Position numbers and translations under genes: made by a program. Source: Beggiatoa leptomitoformis (GTDB lineage: Bacteria; Pseudomonadota; Gammaproteobacteria; Beggiatoales; Beggiatoaceae). From it: a stretch of 64,000 bases of DNA. Below the pieces are notes generated by a model. The model searched no databases. It saw only the letters and a list, made by a program, of their open reading frames with translations, and was not told where the DNA came from. Numbering within the stretch: position 1 is the stretch's first letter; every line of letters begins with the position of its first letter. This document shows, piece by piece, positions 9,692 through 18,361 of this stretch. The stretch spans positions 620,001 through 684,000 of the forward strand of contig NZ_CP012373.2 in NCBI RefSeq assembly GCF_001305575.3, given 5' to 3'.

Positions 9692-10324
9692 ATGATGCAA
9701 GTATTGCAGTTGCTAAAAACGAAATGGCAAGAATGGCGAAAAGAAAAGAGTGTTGACCTACCCATACAGCGGATACGTAATTTTAACTGGTTTTATGGCG
9801 TATTAAATGAAACGGGACAGGCACGGACAGGTGCATTCTGCATTGTGTATGAAAAGCAAAATTACAAAGAACATTATATTCCTACCCCATTATGGGTTTT
9901 TAGTGATGGGACAATCTGGATACAACTGCAAACAGGGATTGTTGCACATCATGTAAGTACGCTAAAAACGTATTTACGGCAGAATGAAGTTATTAGCTTT
10001 CTTCCTCTCAATGAAGAAACAAATGCCGTGATGGAAAGCAATGATATTCTGCTTGAAGTTGTGGATGTCATTGGTCAACTAAACGGGGGGAAAGCTGCGC
10101 ATGAAACGTGTGAAGAGGCTGTTCAAGCCTATATCAAGAACCCATCCCAAGAAAACTTAGTTAGTTTAAAACAGGCTTATATCAGTGTTCCTAGTTATTT
10201 CCGTAAATTTATAGCGGATAACAATAAAGAACAAGCTGTATTAAAACGGTTATTATTATCGCAACCAGATGAAACTGCTCAAACAGAAAACCGTTCCACG
10301 TTAAAAACGGCTATTGAATGGTAA
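9692..10324 (+). CDS. Conserved-looking protein of unknown function
   Basis: About 210 residues, soluble, with no signal peptide or TM segment and no domain I recognise. It has an aromatic N-terminal part (RIRNFNWFYGVLNETG, TPLWVFSDGTIWIQ). A helical charged C-terminal part includes a patch like a short repeat domain (CEEAVQAYIKNPSQENLVSL). The ATG pair at 9692/9695 was chosen because GAGGG lies 5-8 nt upstream; an upstream TTG at 9602 has no such signal. It follows the MITE, so its promoter region may have been altered by the insertion. A bidirectional terminator follows. Confidence 0.7.
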   Translation: MMQVLQLLKTKWQEWRKEKSVDLPIQRIRNFNWFYGVLNETGQARTGAFCIVYEKQNYKEHYIPTPLWVFSDGTIWIQLQTGIVAHHVSTLKTYLRQNEVISFLPLNEETNAVMESNDILLEVVDVIGQLNGGKAAHETCEEAVQAYIKNPSQENLVSLKQAYISVPSYFRKFIADNNKEQAVLKRLLLSQPDETAQTENRSTLKTAIEW

Positions 10325-10337
10325 TCAGTAACTGCAC

Positions 10338-10364
10338 AAAAGGTGCAATATTATTGCACCTTTT
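10338..10364. terminator. Bidirectional terminator between convergent genes
   Basis: A 12-bp perfect stem (AAAAGGTGCAAT at 10338-10349 with ATTGCACCTTTT at 10353-10364) has a 3-nt loop and T/A tracts on both sides. It serves the unknown gene ending at 10324 and the symporter gene ending at 10383. Confidence 0.93.
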
Positions 10365-10382
10365 TCTTAGCATTTTCTCTTA

Positions 10383-12539
10383 TTAATCAATCTGCGTTAC
10401 GATATTACGCAAGTTTGGATAACGTACATGCTCCACCAATTCTTGAGTTTTCTTATCAGGTTCTGGCGTTAACAGACTAACAACAATAATCGTCACAATA
10501 CCCGCAGGAATACCAAACGTTCCCGCTGCCGCATCACTGATGCCATACCATAAAGGCATTCCATAAAAACGCACACTAATCAAATAATAAAGCGTTAGAC
10601 CTAAACCAACCAACATACCCGCAACAGCCCCATATTTATTCGCCCGTTTCCAAAAAATGCCCAGCATTAATGCAGGAAAAAACGAGGCAGCCGCCAGCGA
10701 AAACGCCCAAGCAACCATAAATAAAATCCCCGCAGGTTTTAAAGAAGCAATATAAGCGGCAAAGCCTGCAACAACCAATAACAAGGCTTTAGAAACAAAA
10801 ATACGGCGACTGGTTGACGCATTAGGATTGACCATATTGTAATAAACGTCATGAGACAACGCGTTAGCAATCGTCAACAATAAACCATCTGCGGTTGATA
10901 AAGCAGCCGCTAAACCACCCGCCGCTACTAAACCAGAAATAACATAGGGCAAACCCGCAATTTCAGGCGTTGCTAATACAATAACATCAGCACCAATAGA
11001 AAATTCCGCCAATTGCAATATACCATCTCTATTAATATCAGTAATATGGATAAGGTTATCTACCTTACTCCAATAACTAACCCAGTTAGGTAACTCCGCA
11101 ATCGTTGAACCGATAACATTTTGATAAATCTCATACTTTACCAAGACAGCTAAAGCAGGTGCGGTAACATAAAGTAAAAAAATAAAAAACAATGTCCAAA
11201 AAACGGAATTTCGCGCCTCTTGAACATTTGGTGTTGTGTAATACCGCATCAAAATATGCGGTAACGCCGCTGTACCTACCATTAAACAAAAGACCAGTGC
11301 GAGAAAATTGATTTTAGCTGTATTACGTGCCTTATCCGTTGTGCCATAAAAAGGTTCTGCATGAGGACGAATAGGAGCTGCGCCTGCCTTGCCTTCTGTG
11401 GCTTGTTGTGTCCAAAGAGCTTTAGCCTCTTCAGGACTTTTCGGATAGCTAGCGAGTTTTGCTGTCACTTCTTCAACTTGCTTTTCTGTTCCTGCTACGG
11501 CTTGTAAACTTGCAAGGCGTTGTTCTGCTGATTGAATTACTGAGGGGGGAGTATCGGGTTTATTTTGTAAAATGCGGATACGTTCTTCTGCAATTTGAAT
11601 CTCGGTTGTTGTACCACGTGGATTTTGTAAACGGACTAATTCTTGTTCTAACTTTTGCTTAGCTGACAGGTATGAGCTGGGAAAACCCCGTAGATTAGCT
11701 TCCGCCTCTTCTTGCTGTTTCTTAAATAAAGAACGGGCTTCTTGTTCTTTATCATCCATGATTAATTCTTTTTCTCGGACAGAAACTTTTTCTAAAACCG
11801 TACCATAAACAGCTTGGGGGATAGGAATCCCCGTATGATGATAGGCAAGAATGACGACAGGTATCATGTAAGCCAGAATCAAAATAATAAATTGTGCAAC
11901 CTGTGTCCAAGTGACCGCTCGCATCCCGCCCAGAAAAGAACAAACCAGAATACCCGCTAAGCCCACAAAAACACCAACTTCAAATGTAATTTGTAATAAT
12001 CGGGCGGTAATTAAGCCAACCCCATAAATCTGCGCAACTACGTAGATAAAAGACGTTAAAATAGCGGCAAAAACACCGATAGAACGTGCGATGTTGCCAC
12101 CATAACGCGCACTCAAAAAGTCAGGAATTGTAAACTGTCCAAATTTACGCAAATAAGGAGCTAAAAATAAGGCAACTAGAACATAACCCCCTGTCCAACC
12201 TAATAAAAAAGCGTTTCCATCAAATCCTGTTAAGTACAGTGTTCCTGCTAACCCAATAAAAGAAGCCGCACTCATCCAATCTGAAGCGGTTGCCATGCCA
12301 TTAAAAATAGCGGGTACTTTTCGCCCAGCAACATAAAATTCGGCAACATTAGCCGTGCGGCTCATAATGCCAATGCCCGCATATAAAAGAATCGTAGCCC
12401 CCATAAAAGTGTAACCAATATAGAGGTTTGACATGCCGTATCGTTCGGCAATTGCAAGTGCGATAACGAATAAGATAAAACCGCCTGTATAAAAGGCGTA
12501 ATAGCGTGTTAATTGTGCCGCAAAGCTCGCATTTTTCAT
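10383..12539 (-). CDS. Sodium:solute symporter (VC_2705/ActP-like) with coiled-coil and EF-hand-like insertions
   Basis: A large SSS-family cation symporter, 718 residues, with the family signature region (MATASDWMSAASFIGLAGTL, and GLAAALSTADGLLLTIANAL). The VC_2705 subfamily pairs with DUF4212 proteins, as here: the upstream gene ends 3 bp before this ATG. Carboxylates such as acetate are typical substrates of relatives, but the substrate here is unknown. Between TM segments lies a hydrophilic insert of about 140 residues (roughly 245-385), rich in E/Q/K with coiled-coil character. A later loop carries a canonical EF-hand-like calcium loop, DINRDGILQLAEF. Both suggest regulation or assembly outside the transport core. 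Confidence 0.92.
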   Translation of the reverse strand: MKNASFAAQLTRYYAFYTGGFILFVIALAIAERYGMSNLYIGYTFMGATILLYAGIGIMSRTANVAEFYVAGRKVPAIFNGMATASDWMSAASFIGLAGTLYLTGFDGNAFLLGWTGGYVLVALFLAPYLRKFGQFTIPDFLSARYGGNIARSIGVFAAILTSFIYVVAQIYGVGLITARLLQITFEVGVFVGLAGILVCSFLGGMRAVTWTQVAQFIILILAYMIPVVILAYHHTGIPIPQAVYGTVLEKVSVREKELIMDDKEQEARSLFKKQQEEAEANLRGFPSSYLSAKQKLEQELVRLQNPRGTTTEIQIAEERIRILQNKPDTPPSVIQSAEQRLASLQAVAGTEKQVEEVTAKLASYPKSPEEAKALWTQQATEGKAGAAPIRPHAEPFYGTTDKARNTAKINFLALVFCLMVGTAALPHILMRYYTTPNVQEARNSVFWTLFFIFLLYVTAPALAVLVKYEIYQNVIGSTIAELPNWVSYWSKVDNLIHITDINRDGILQLAEFSIGADVIVLATPEIAGLPYVISGLVAAGGLAAALSTADGLLLTIANALSHDVYYNMVNPNASTSRRIFVSKALLLVVAGFAAYIASLKPAGILFMVAWAFSLAAASFFPALMLGIFWKRANKYGAVAGMLVGLGLTLYYLISVRFYGMPLWYGISDAAAGTFGIPAGIVTIIVVSLLTPEPDKKTQELVEHVRYPNLRNIVTQID

Positions 12540-12542
12540 GAG

Positions 12543-12797
12543 TTACTCCGCCACATCATATTGATTATCTAGCTTATTCATCTTCCAAGCATAAAACCAA
12601 ATTATCAAGACATAGAGAAACAGGGAGCCTTGGGCAGTCATATAAAAGCCAACGGGAAAATTAAAAAAGGTAAGTCTATTTAAATCCTTAGCAAAGAAAA
12701 TAACGATAAACGTGGCAATAAACCATATTAACAATAAGATGCCTGTCCATAGCAGATTTTTGTGCCAGTATTCAGTTTGTTTTTCAGTAATATTCAT
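12543..12797 (-). CDS. DUF4212 small subunit of the sodium:solute symporter
   Basis: An 84-residue protein with two TM helices (LLWTGILLLIWFIATFIVIF and FYMTAQGSLFLYVLIIWFYA). It has the family's N-terminal YWHKN motif and a short C-terminal tail. It is the standard companion of VC_2705-type symporters and probably forms a complex with the downstream product. I start it at ATG 12797 because GGAGAGTGGAG lies directly upstream; the frame is open to 12839 but the extra 14 residues do not fit the family. The genes are separated by 3 bp and are certainly co-transcribed. Confidence 0.9.
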   Translation of the reverse strand: MNITEKQTEYWHKNLLWTGILLLIWFIATFIVIFFAKDLNRLTFFNFPVGFYMTAQGSLFLYVLIIWFYAWKMNKLDNQYDVAE

Positions 12798-13276
12798 CTC
12801 CACTCTCCAAGAAATGCACAAATACACCTGTTTACGCATTTTTAATTGATTTGCCTAAGATTACAGAGCAATACAGGTATTTTTGTGAGGCTACATAAGG
12901 GGGGAATACACAAAAACCTTAAGATATAATGCGGTGTTGTGTAAGGGTTAGCATGAGGAGTCTCCTTTGTGAATCTAGGTAGTTTCGCTGTTTTTCGGTG
13001 TAACGACGACACTTAAAAACAACGATTTTTTATTATGGCTAATGTAATTGTGTATTTTGCCTACCTTCCGTGTAACGGATAAATGATAACTCTTTATTAT
13101 CACTATAAAATAGTGGTTGGTCACTTCGGACTTATCATTTAGACCTATTAATATACGGTAAAAACCATAAGGATGGAATATCAATAAGTGATTCTGCGCT
13201 TGTTCATAATTTATTTTTATCGTTTGTAATTCATTTGTCTAAATCAGAATTTGCAGAATTGCCCAAGTTTTAAAAA
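12798..13276. other. Intergenic region upstream of the symporter operon
   Basis: 479 bp of AT-rich sequence between the DUF4212 gene and the IS630-like element, which should contain the symporter promoter. Short frames (for example 12975-13184 on the minus strand) have no RBS, no recognisable domain and AT-driven composition, so I see no gene. Confidence 0.4.
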
Positions 13277-13309
13277 TATAGTAACCGTACTATAAAAAGA
13301 TTGGTAGTG

Positions 13310-13690
13310 CTAAACAAGTAAGGATAAGTTGTAATGATTAATGAAAAAAATGATAGCTCCCACGTGATTTTGCAATTTCTTAGAGAAGGATAACGTTTTG
13401 CGAACTAAGCGACTGACTCGCTGTCTCAATGTGTTATTAAATCGTTCTATATGATTAGTTAAACCTGTCTCCTTCCCTACCGCTCGGTGACGTTTACTGG
13501 GTAATACCCCTTTATACGCCTCACACTGCACATTGACGATAAACGCCTGGAAGGGATTCCCATAATGCTGACGCTCCACTCTTATCTCGTTTTCCAACCG
13601 CAAACCCCACCACTTCTCTTGTTTCTTTATCTAATTCACGACGCTTACCCACGAATGACCACATCTCATCGCACTCTAATTGCAACGCGC
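13310..13690 (-). pseudogene. IS1-family transposase catalytic part (insB-like), frameshifted
   Basis: Read after the A8 run, the frame gives the IS1 catalytic start (LQLECDEMWSFVGKRRELDK, then VVGFAVGKRDKSGASALWES). It then breaks after CAV. A second frame resumes with CEAYKGVLPSKRHRAVGKET and GLTNHIERFNNTLRQR, then LSFSKKLQNHVGAI. The bases between, which in the family encode the YTD-x-W segment with the second catalytic Asp, are deleted. The transposase is therefore inactive even if the programmed shift occurs. Confidence 0.85.
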
Positions 13691-13975
13691 CTTTTTTTTA
13701 ACCATCGGTTCTAGCTTTTGCTTTTCATATAATCGGTTCACATAACGTTGTAGCCATGTCCCTGAAATGCCTGTCACTCGTGAGATGCCTGCAAGGGAGA
13801 GTTTTTCTTTTAACAATCGCTCTACCTGTTCCCAAGTCTCTTGGCTGATTCGCTTTGGGTTGGCATTTTCTACAAATTGGCGACCACACCCACGACATTT
13901 GTAGTTTTGTTTGCCAAAATGTGTTTTTCCATTCTTAATCACATGATGACTTTGACATTCGGGACAATCTGGCAT
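13676..13975 (-). CDS. IS1-family InsA-like DNA-binding protein
   Basis: 99 residues: an N-terminal zinc ribbon (CPECQSHHVIKNGK and YKCRGCGRQF, four Cys) and a helix-turn-helix region (LSLAGISRVTGISGTWLQRYV). This is the classic InsA layout that recognises the IS ends and, in IS1, also represses transcription. The gene ends just after a run of eight A on the coding strand (within 13687-13696). That is the position where IS1 elements shift frame by -1 to make the InsAB' transposase. The zinc-ribbon part looks intact although the element cannot transpose. Confidence 0.85.
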   Translation of the reverse strand: MPDCPECQSHHVIKNGKTHFGKQNYKCRGCGRQFVENANPKRISQETWEQVERLLKEKLSLAGISRVTGISGTWLQRYVNRLYEKQKLEPMVKKKARCN

Positions 13976-14038
13976 TTTGCATTCTCTTTTTCAGGGATGT
14001 TCTTTATTTCCTAACAACCTTACCTGTTTAGCACTACC

Positions 14039-14361
14039 CACATCATTGGAATGCTAAAGAACGCACTCCTGTCATCGGGGCTTTGCTCAATTTTTGTTTA
14101 TTAACGGTCTCTTTAGTTTCTGGGGCGATTAATTCCGATGTTTGCTTGGATAACCCAAGAATTACTCCCTAAACTCCCCCAGAATTCTGTCATTGTGATA
14201 GATAATGCGACTTCTCATAAACGAAGCGACATTCATACGGCTGGGCTACCCCCTTATTCGCCCGATTTAAATCCCATTGAACATAAATGAACTCAGGTGA
14301 AAGCTCTTCGTAAACGACAACATTGTTCTATCGATGCGCTTTATTTCATATCATTATATTT
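14039..14361 (+). pseudogene. IS630-family transposase, C-terminal remnant
   Basis: From 14041 the frame reads HHWNAKERTPVIGALLNFCL, then SGAINSDV. A one-base shift leads into AWITQELLPKLPQNSVIVID and NATSHKRSDIHTAG. The DDE-type LPPYSPDLNPIEHK follows, and a TGA stop replaces the expected Trp codon. Several residues before LPPYSP are also deleted. It is the same family as the fossil at 60726-61010. Confidence 0.88.
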
Positions 14362-14388
14362 AATCTTTTTATAGTACGGTTACTATAC

Positions 14389-15210
14389 TTAATCAAGTGT
14401 TTTCTGATTTATTGGTTCTATCGGCAACCACAACAAATAAGGCAAGGTTAAATACTTCGCCTCTCTAAATTTATCCAATCCTATCGTCATTCCTTGATGT
14501 CCCGCTGTTGGTTGGGCTTGATAGCTGTTAAAAATCCTGTCCCATATCGCTAAGTTAAATCCAAAATTTCGATTCATTTCTATTTCATTGATTGAGTGGT
14601 GTACGCGGTGCATATCGGGTGTGACGAATAGCAGGCGTAAGTGTTTGTCCCCTGTTTTATTAAGTTTGATATTGCTGTGGTTAAACATTGCCATGCCGTT
14701 CAAAATAACTTCAAACAGTAACACTGCAATCGCGGGGATGCCGAAAATTAAAATGATGAGAAATTTAATTAGCATGGACAAGATAATTTCTACGGGATGA
14801 AAACGTGTACCTGTTGTTACATCTATATCAATATCTGCATGGTGCATACGGTGTAATCGCCAAAGGAGGGGGATTTGATGGAATAGGCGGTGTTGCCAGT
14901 AAATGGCTAAATCTAACAAAATGAGTGCGATAATCGTCATAAGTCCTATGGGAAGCGTGAGTTGTTGTAGTAGCCCCCATTTTTGGGTTTCTATTAGTAA
15001 CGCTAAATTAACCGCAGTAAGTGGTAAAAGTAAGCGTAGTAATAGCGTATTGAGTAAGACTAGGGCGATATTATTTAACCAACGAATAGGTTTGGAGGCG
15101 GATAAAACACGATAGGGTGCAAGGCTTTCCCATATTGTCATGCAGGCGAAAATACTTAAAAAACAACTCAGGCGTAAAATGCTTTCATGTTGAATGAGCC
15201 ATACGTTCAT
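14389..15210 (-). CDS. Sterol desaturase / fatty acid hydroxylase superfamily membrane protein
   Basis: A 273-residue integral membrane di-iron oxygenase. The His clusters that bind the diiron centre are all present: HRLFH (in WQHRLFHQIPLLWRLHRMHH), HRMHH, HSN and HRVHH in TPDMHRVHHSI. Four or so TM helices surround them. Bacterial members hydroxylate or desaturate lipids, carotenoids or hopanoid-like substrates; the substrate cannot be told here. The ATG at 15210 is preferred over an upstream GTG at 15270, because the family begins close to the first TM segment (LSCFLSIFACMTIW). The stop lies 1 bp from the IS630-like end, so the 3' trailer was replaced by the insertion. Confidence 0.9.
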   Translation of the reverse strand: MNVWLIQHESILRLSCFLSIFACMTIWESLAPYRVLSASKPIRWLNNIALVLLNTLLLRLLLPLTAVNLALLIETQKWGLLQQLTLPIGLMTIIALILLDLAIYWQHRLFHQIPLLWRLHRMHHADIDIDVTTGTRFHPVEIILSMLIKFLIILIFGIPAIAVLLFEVILNGMAMFNHSNIKLNKTGDKHLRLLFVTPDMHRVHHSINEIEMNRNFGFNLAIWDRIFNSYQAQPTAGHQGMTIGLDKFREAKYLTLPYLLWLPIEPINQKTLD

Positions 15211-15299
15211 ACGCTTTTTCTCTATGTAGTTCGCAATAAGAATTCCATGAATATCCCTTATAATAACCACACTTTCTTAAATAGCCCATTATTCACTTT

Positions 15300-16796
15300 A
15301 TGTTGACATCACGTTATTTCGGCGATTTTCTCGCTTTATTTGCAGGGGCTTTGTTGCCTCTCGCCTTCGCGCCATTTTCATGGTATCCATTGGCTATTTT
15401 ATCGCCTTTTATTTTGTTGTGTGTCTGGCAAGCCGTATCGCCTAAACGGGCGGGTTGGCGGGGGTTTTTATATGGTATTGGTCTGTTTGGTGTGGGTGTT
15501 TCGTGGGTTAATGTGAGTTTTTATAGTTTTGGTGGGATGCCTTTGTTTGCAGCGTTATTGCTTACAGGGGGCTTTGTTGTTGTGTTGTCGTTGTTTCCAG
15601 CGGGATTAGGTTTGTTTATCACGCGATTTTTTCCGCAGGATAGTTATTTTAAGTGGGTATTTATTTTGCCCGCTAGTTGGGTCTTTTTAGAGTGGGTAAG
15701 AAGTTGGTTTTTATCTGGTTTTCCTTGGTTAAGTATTGGGTATAGTCAGATAGATTCGCCCTTAAGTGGATTTGCGCCATTATTGGGTGTTTATGGGGTG
15801 AGTTTCGTCGTTATGTTGTCTGCAAGTTTGTTGCTTGCAACGGGATTATTTCAGCGTTGGCGTTTAGTTACGGTGACTGTATTGGTTGTTATGTGGGTCG
15901 GTGCGTGGTTTTTAACGCAGCAAACGTGGACACATGCCATTGATAATCCGATTAAAGTTGCTTTAATTCAGGGGAATATTCCTCAGGAGTTTAAGTGGTT
16001 AGAGGGTAAACGTGAGGAAAGTGTGCGTCGGTATGCCGAATTGAGCCAGCAAAATTTGGATGCGAATTTAATCATTTGGCCTGAAACAGCAATTCCTTGG
16101 TTTTATGAACACATGCAACCGTTATTCGATTGGATGAAAACGCAGCACAATGCGCATCAGGTAGATTTTATTGTTGGTGTGCCTTATTCCACAGCAGATG
16201 GACGTTATTTTAATAGTGTGACGAATGTTAGTGCTGCTACTGTGCAGTTTTATCATAAACATCATCTTGTCCCTTTTGGGGAATATATTCCACTCAGTCG
16301 TTTTATTGGTGTAATTTTGGACTTTTTAAACGCACCATTATCTGAGTTTTCCGCAGGTGAGGCTTATCAAAAGAATTTATCTGCTGTACAACAATCCATT
16401 GGGATATCTATTTGTTATGAGGATGTGTTTGGGGAGCGGGTACGAACAGGATTACCTGAAGCGACTTTATTGGTTAATGTGAGTAATGATGCATGGTTTG
16501 GGGATTCTATCGCGCCGCATCAACATTTGGAAATTGCCAGAATGCGTGCATTAGAGGCTGGGCGGTATTTGTTGCGGGCAACCAATACAGGTATGACGGC
16601 TGTTATTGACCCTCAAGGTAAAGTAACGGCAATAGCACCTCAATTTAAAATCTATGTGCTTCGTGCAGAAGTGCGTGCTTATCAGGGGATAACGCCTTAT
16701 GTCCGTTGGGGGGATAGTTTGATTGTTATCTTTGTGAGTTGTTGTTTATTACTGGGCTTAGGGCTGCAATGGCGAAACAAACGACTGTCTGTTTAA
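15300..16796 (+). CDS. lnt: Apolipoprotein N-acyltransferase
   Basis: Lnt transfers the third acyl chain from phosphatidylethanolamine to the N-terminal Cys of lipoproteins in the inner membrane. It is 498 residues with an N-terminal multi-TM domain (about 1-205) followed by a periplasmic nitrilase-fold domain and a last TM helix. The catalytic triad is in place: Glu262 in WPETAIPW, Lys320 in HKHHLVPFGEYIP, and Cys372 in SICYEDVFG. The usual neighbour corC/ybeX is not upstream; the divergent gene is the hydroxylase. The ATG at 15300 gives a hydrophobic start (LFAGALLPLAFAPF) normal for Lnt. Confidence 0.96.
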   Translation: MLTSRYFGDFLALFAGALLPLAFAPFSWYPLAILSPFILLCVWQAVSPKRAGWRGFLYGIGLFGVGVSWVNVSFYSFGGMPLFAALLLTGGFVVVLSLFPAGLGLFITRFFPQDSYFKWVFILPASWVFLEWVRSWFLSGFPWLSIGYSQIDSPLSGFAPLLGVYGVSFVVMLSASLLLATGLFQRWRLVTVTVLVVMWVGAWFLTQQTWTHAIDNPIKVALIQGNIPQEFKWLEGKREESVRRYAELSQQNLDANLIIWPETAIPWFYEHMQPLFDWMKTQHNAHQVDFIVGVPYSTADGRYFNSVTNVSAATVQFYHKHHLVPFGEYIPLSRFIGVILDFLNAPLSEFSAGEAYQKNLSAVQQSIGISICYEDVFGERVRTGLPEATLLVNVSNDAWFGDSIAPHQHLEIARMRALEAGRYLLRATNTGMTAVIDPQGKVTAIAPQFKIYVLRAEVRAYQGITPYVRWGDSLIVIFVSCCLLLGLGLQWRNKRLSV

Positions 16797-16910
16797 TGGC
16801 TAAGAAACAGCGATTTTGCGCGCGGTAGAAACATTGCTTTTTCTAGTAAAAATGGGTACGATTCCCGATTCACTTCAATAAACCGCTTCAATAATATGAG
16901 GGCTTGGGGA

Positions 16911-17672
16911 ATGCGACAAAAACTGGTAGCTGGTAACTGGAAAATGAATGGTTCAATGCAGGCTAATCAGCAATTGTTGGAGAATCTCAAGCAAGGTGTT
17001 ACTCATATTCAAGCAGAAATCGCTGTTTGTCCACCCTTTCCTTATCTTTTGCAAGTTAAAGAACTGTTAAAAAATACGGCTATTCGTTATGGCGCGCAAA
17101 ATGTCTCTCACGAATCAGATGGCGCGTTTACGGGCGAAGTGTCTGCCGCTATGTTGGTTGATTTAGCGTGTACTTATGTATTAGTTGGTCATTCTGAACG
17201 ACGCACGTTATACGCAGAAACTGATGAGGGTGTTGCAGAAAAATTTGTGGTTGCACAACGGGCAGGGCTTATTCCCATTTTATGCGTTGGTGAATCTTTA
17301 ACCGAACGGGAATCTGGGGATACAGAAAAAGTTGTTGAACGTCAACTGAATGCAGTTCTTACTGTTGCGGGTGTTGGTGCGTTTAGCAAATCCGTGATTG
17401 CTTATGAGCCTGTGTGGGCGATTGGAACAGGAAAAACTGCAAGTGCTGAACAAGCACAAGCCGTTCATACGTTCATTCGTCAACATCTTGCTAAACAACC
17501 ACAAGGTACAGCGGTTGCGCAAACAGTCCAAATTTTATATGGCGGTAGTGTTAAAGCAAACAATGCCACTGAATTATTTGCCATGCCTGATATTGATGGC
17601 GGTTTAATTGGTGGCGCATCTTTAAAAGCAGATGATTTTCTTGCAATATGCCAAGCGGCTCACTCAGTTTAG
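16911..17672 (+). CDS. tpiA: Triosephosphate isomerase
   Basis: A cytoplasmic TIM-barrel enzyme interconverting dihydroxyacetone phosphate and glyceraldehyde 3-phosphate. The 253 residues have all active-site motifs: substrate Lys in GNWKMNG, catalytic His in LVGHSERR, catalytic Glu in YEPVWAIGTG, and the phosphate-binding YGGSVKANN and GGLIGGASL. I chose the ATG at 16911 because the protein then begins MRQKLVAGNWK and GAGGG sits 8 nt upstream; the ATG at 16896 has no RBS. secG follows after 12 bp, the common gammaproteobacterial tpiA-secG order. Confidence 0.97.
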   Translation: MRQKLVAGNWKMNGSMQANQQLLENLKQGVTHIQAEIAVCPPFPYLLQVKELLKNTAIRYGAQNVSHESDGAFTGEVSAAMLVDLACTYVLVGHSERRTLYAETDEGVAEKFVVAQRAGLIPILCVGESLTERESGDTEKVVERQLNAVLTVAGVGAFSKSVIAYEPVWAIGTGKTASAEQAQAVHTFIRQHLAKQPQGTAVAQTVQILYGGSVKANNATELFAMPDIDGGLIGGASLKADDFLAICQAAHSV

Positions 17673-17684
17673 GTATCCACGATT

Positions 17685-18206
17685 ATGCACGCTGTATTAA
17701 TTGTTCTCTATGTTTTTGTTTGTCTTGGTTTAATTGGTTTAGTGTTAATTCAACATGGTAAGGGTGCAGATGCAGGCGCGGCGTTTGGGAGCGGTGCATC
17801 CTCTACTGTTTTTGGTAGCCAAGGCTCAGGTTCGTTTTTAACCCGCTTAACCGCTGGGTTAGCAACTGCCTTTTTCGTTTTAAGTTTGGTTTTAGTTTAT
17901 GTTGTGAGCCATGACAAGACAAAAAATCAAAGTGTGACGGAGATGATTCAACCTGTTGCGCCTGTTGGTGTGCCTAGTCCTACCAGTAACACGATTACTG
18001 TTCCTGTTGGGGGTGATTTACCGCCACAACCCGCTGGCAGTACAGCCGTAACCCCAAATATTGAGGTAACAACCACGCCTACAGGCACACCCGTTGCGCC
18101 AGCCGTTGAAGTGACCACAACCCCAGCAGCACCTGCGACTCAGGTTACACCACCTGTAGAAGCAACGCAGCCTGCAACGCCTCCCGCACCACCAGCTAAT
18201 CAATAA
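17685..18206 (+). CDS. secG: SecG subunit of the Sec translocon, with long Pro/Thr-rich tail
   Basis: SecG assists protein translocation through SecYE. The first 75 residues are typical: TM1 (LIVLYVFVCLGLIGLVLIQ), the conserved loop GKGADAGAAFGSGASSTVFG, and TM2 (LATAFFVLSLVLVYVV). Most relatives end near residue 110. This one runs to 173 with a low-complexity tail of imperfect repeats around VEVTTTPTGTPVAP / VEVTTTPAAPATQVTPP, ending in PPAPPANQ. SecG topology puts both ends in the periplasm, so the tail would be periplasmic and unstructured. It is 12 bp downstream of tpiA, probably in one operon. Confidence 0.95.
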   Translation: MHAVLIVLYVFVCLGLIGLVLIQHGKGADAGAAFGSGASSTVFGSQGSGSFLTRLTAGLATAFFVLSLVLVYVVSHDKTKNQSVTEMIQPVAPVGVPSPTSNTITVPVGGDLPPQPAGSTAVTPNIEVTTTPTGTPVAPAVEVTTTPAAPATQVTPPVEATQPATPPAPPANQ

Positions 18207-18212
18207 ATCATT

Positions 18213-18255
18213 CATTATCGTTCTTAATTTTTGTAAAGAATTGGGAACGATAATG
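18213..18255. other. Long imperfect stem-loop after secG
   Basis: CATTATCGTTC (18213-18223) pairs perfectly with GAACGATAATG (18245-18255). The inner bases extend it through G-T and A-T pairs by about 6 more. It lacks a T tract. It could terminate tpiA-secG in a factor-dependent way or stabilise the mRNA 3' end. Confidence 0.6.
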
Positions 18256-18361
18256 CCCGTCATTTGTGTTTTGTGTAATACCCTCTCATTGTCATTCTAT
18301 TTACGCTCGTTTTTGCTAAAGTAGCGTGTATTTTCTTCAACTCACCACACGACACACCGCT

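Larger units (their letters stand above)
13303..14038 (-). mobile_element. IS1-family insertion sequence (736 bp), inactive
   Basis: The inverted ends GGTAGTGCTAAACAAGTAAG (from 13303) and its complement ending at 14038 differ at one position over 20 bp; the length is typical of IS1. It carries insA and a broken insB on the minus strand. Flanking 9-mers (13294-13302 and 14039-14047) are not identical, so there is no target duplication. That fits an insertion followed by adjacent deletion, which removed half of the host IS630-like element. Confidence 0.88.
13277..14387 (+). mobile_element. IS630-family-like element, disrupted, with nested IS1
   Basis: Perfect 26-bp terminal inverted repeats occur at 13277-13302 and 14362-14387 (outer end TATAGTAACCGTACTATAAA). 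Only about 350 bp of the original interior survives (14039-14361), coding for the C-terminal half of a DDE transposase with a frameshift and a stop. The 5' part was lost where the IS1-family element (13303-14038) landed right behind the left repeat. The right end sits 1 bp from the stop codon of the hydroxylase gene at 14389. The element is dead. Confidence 0.88.
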
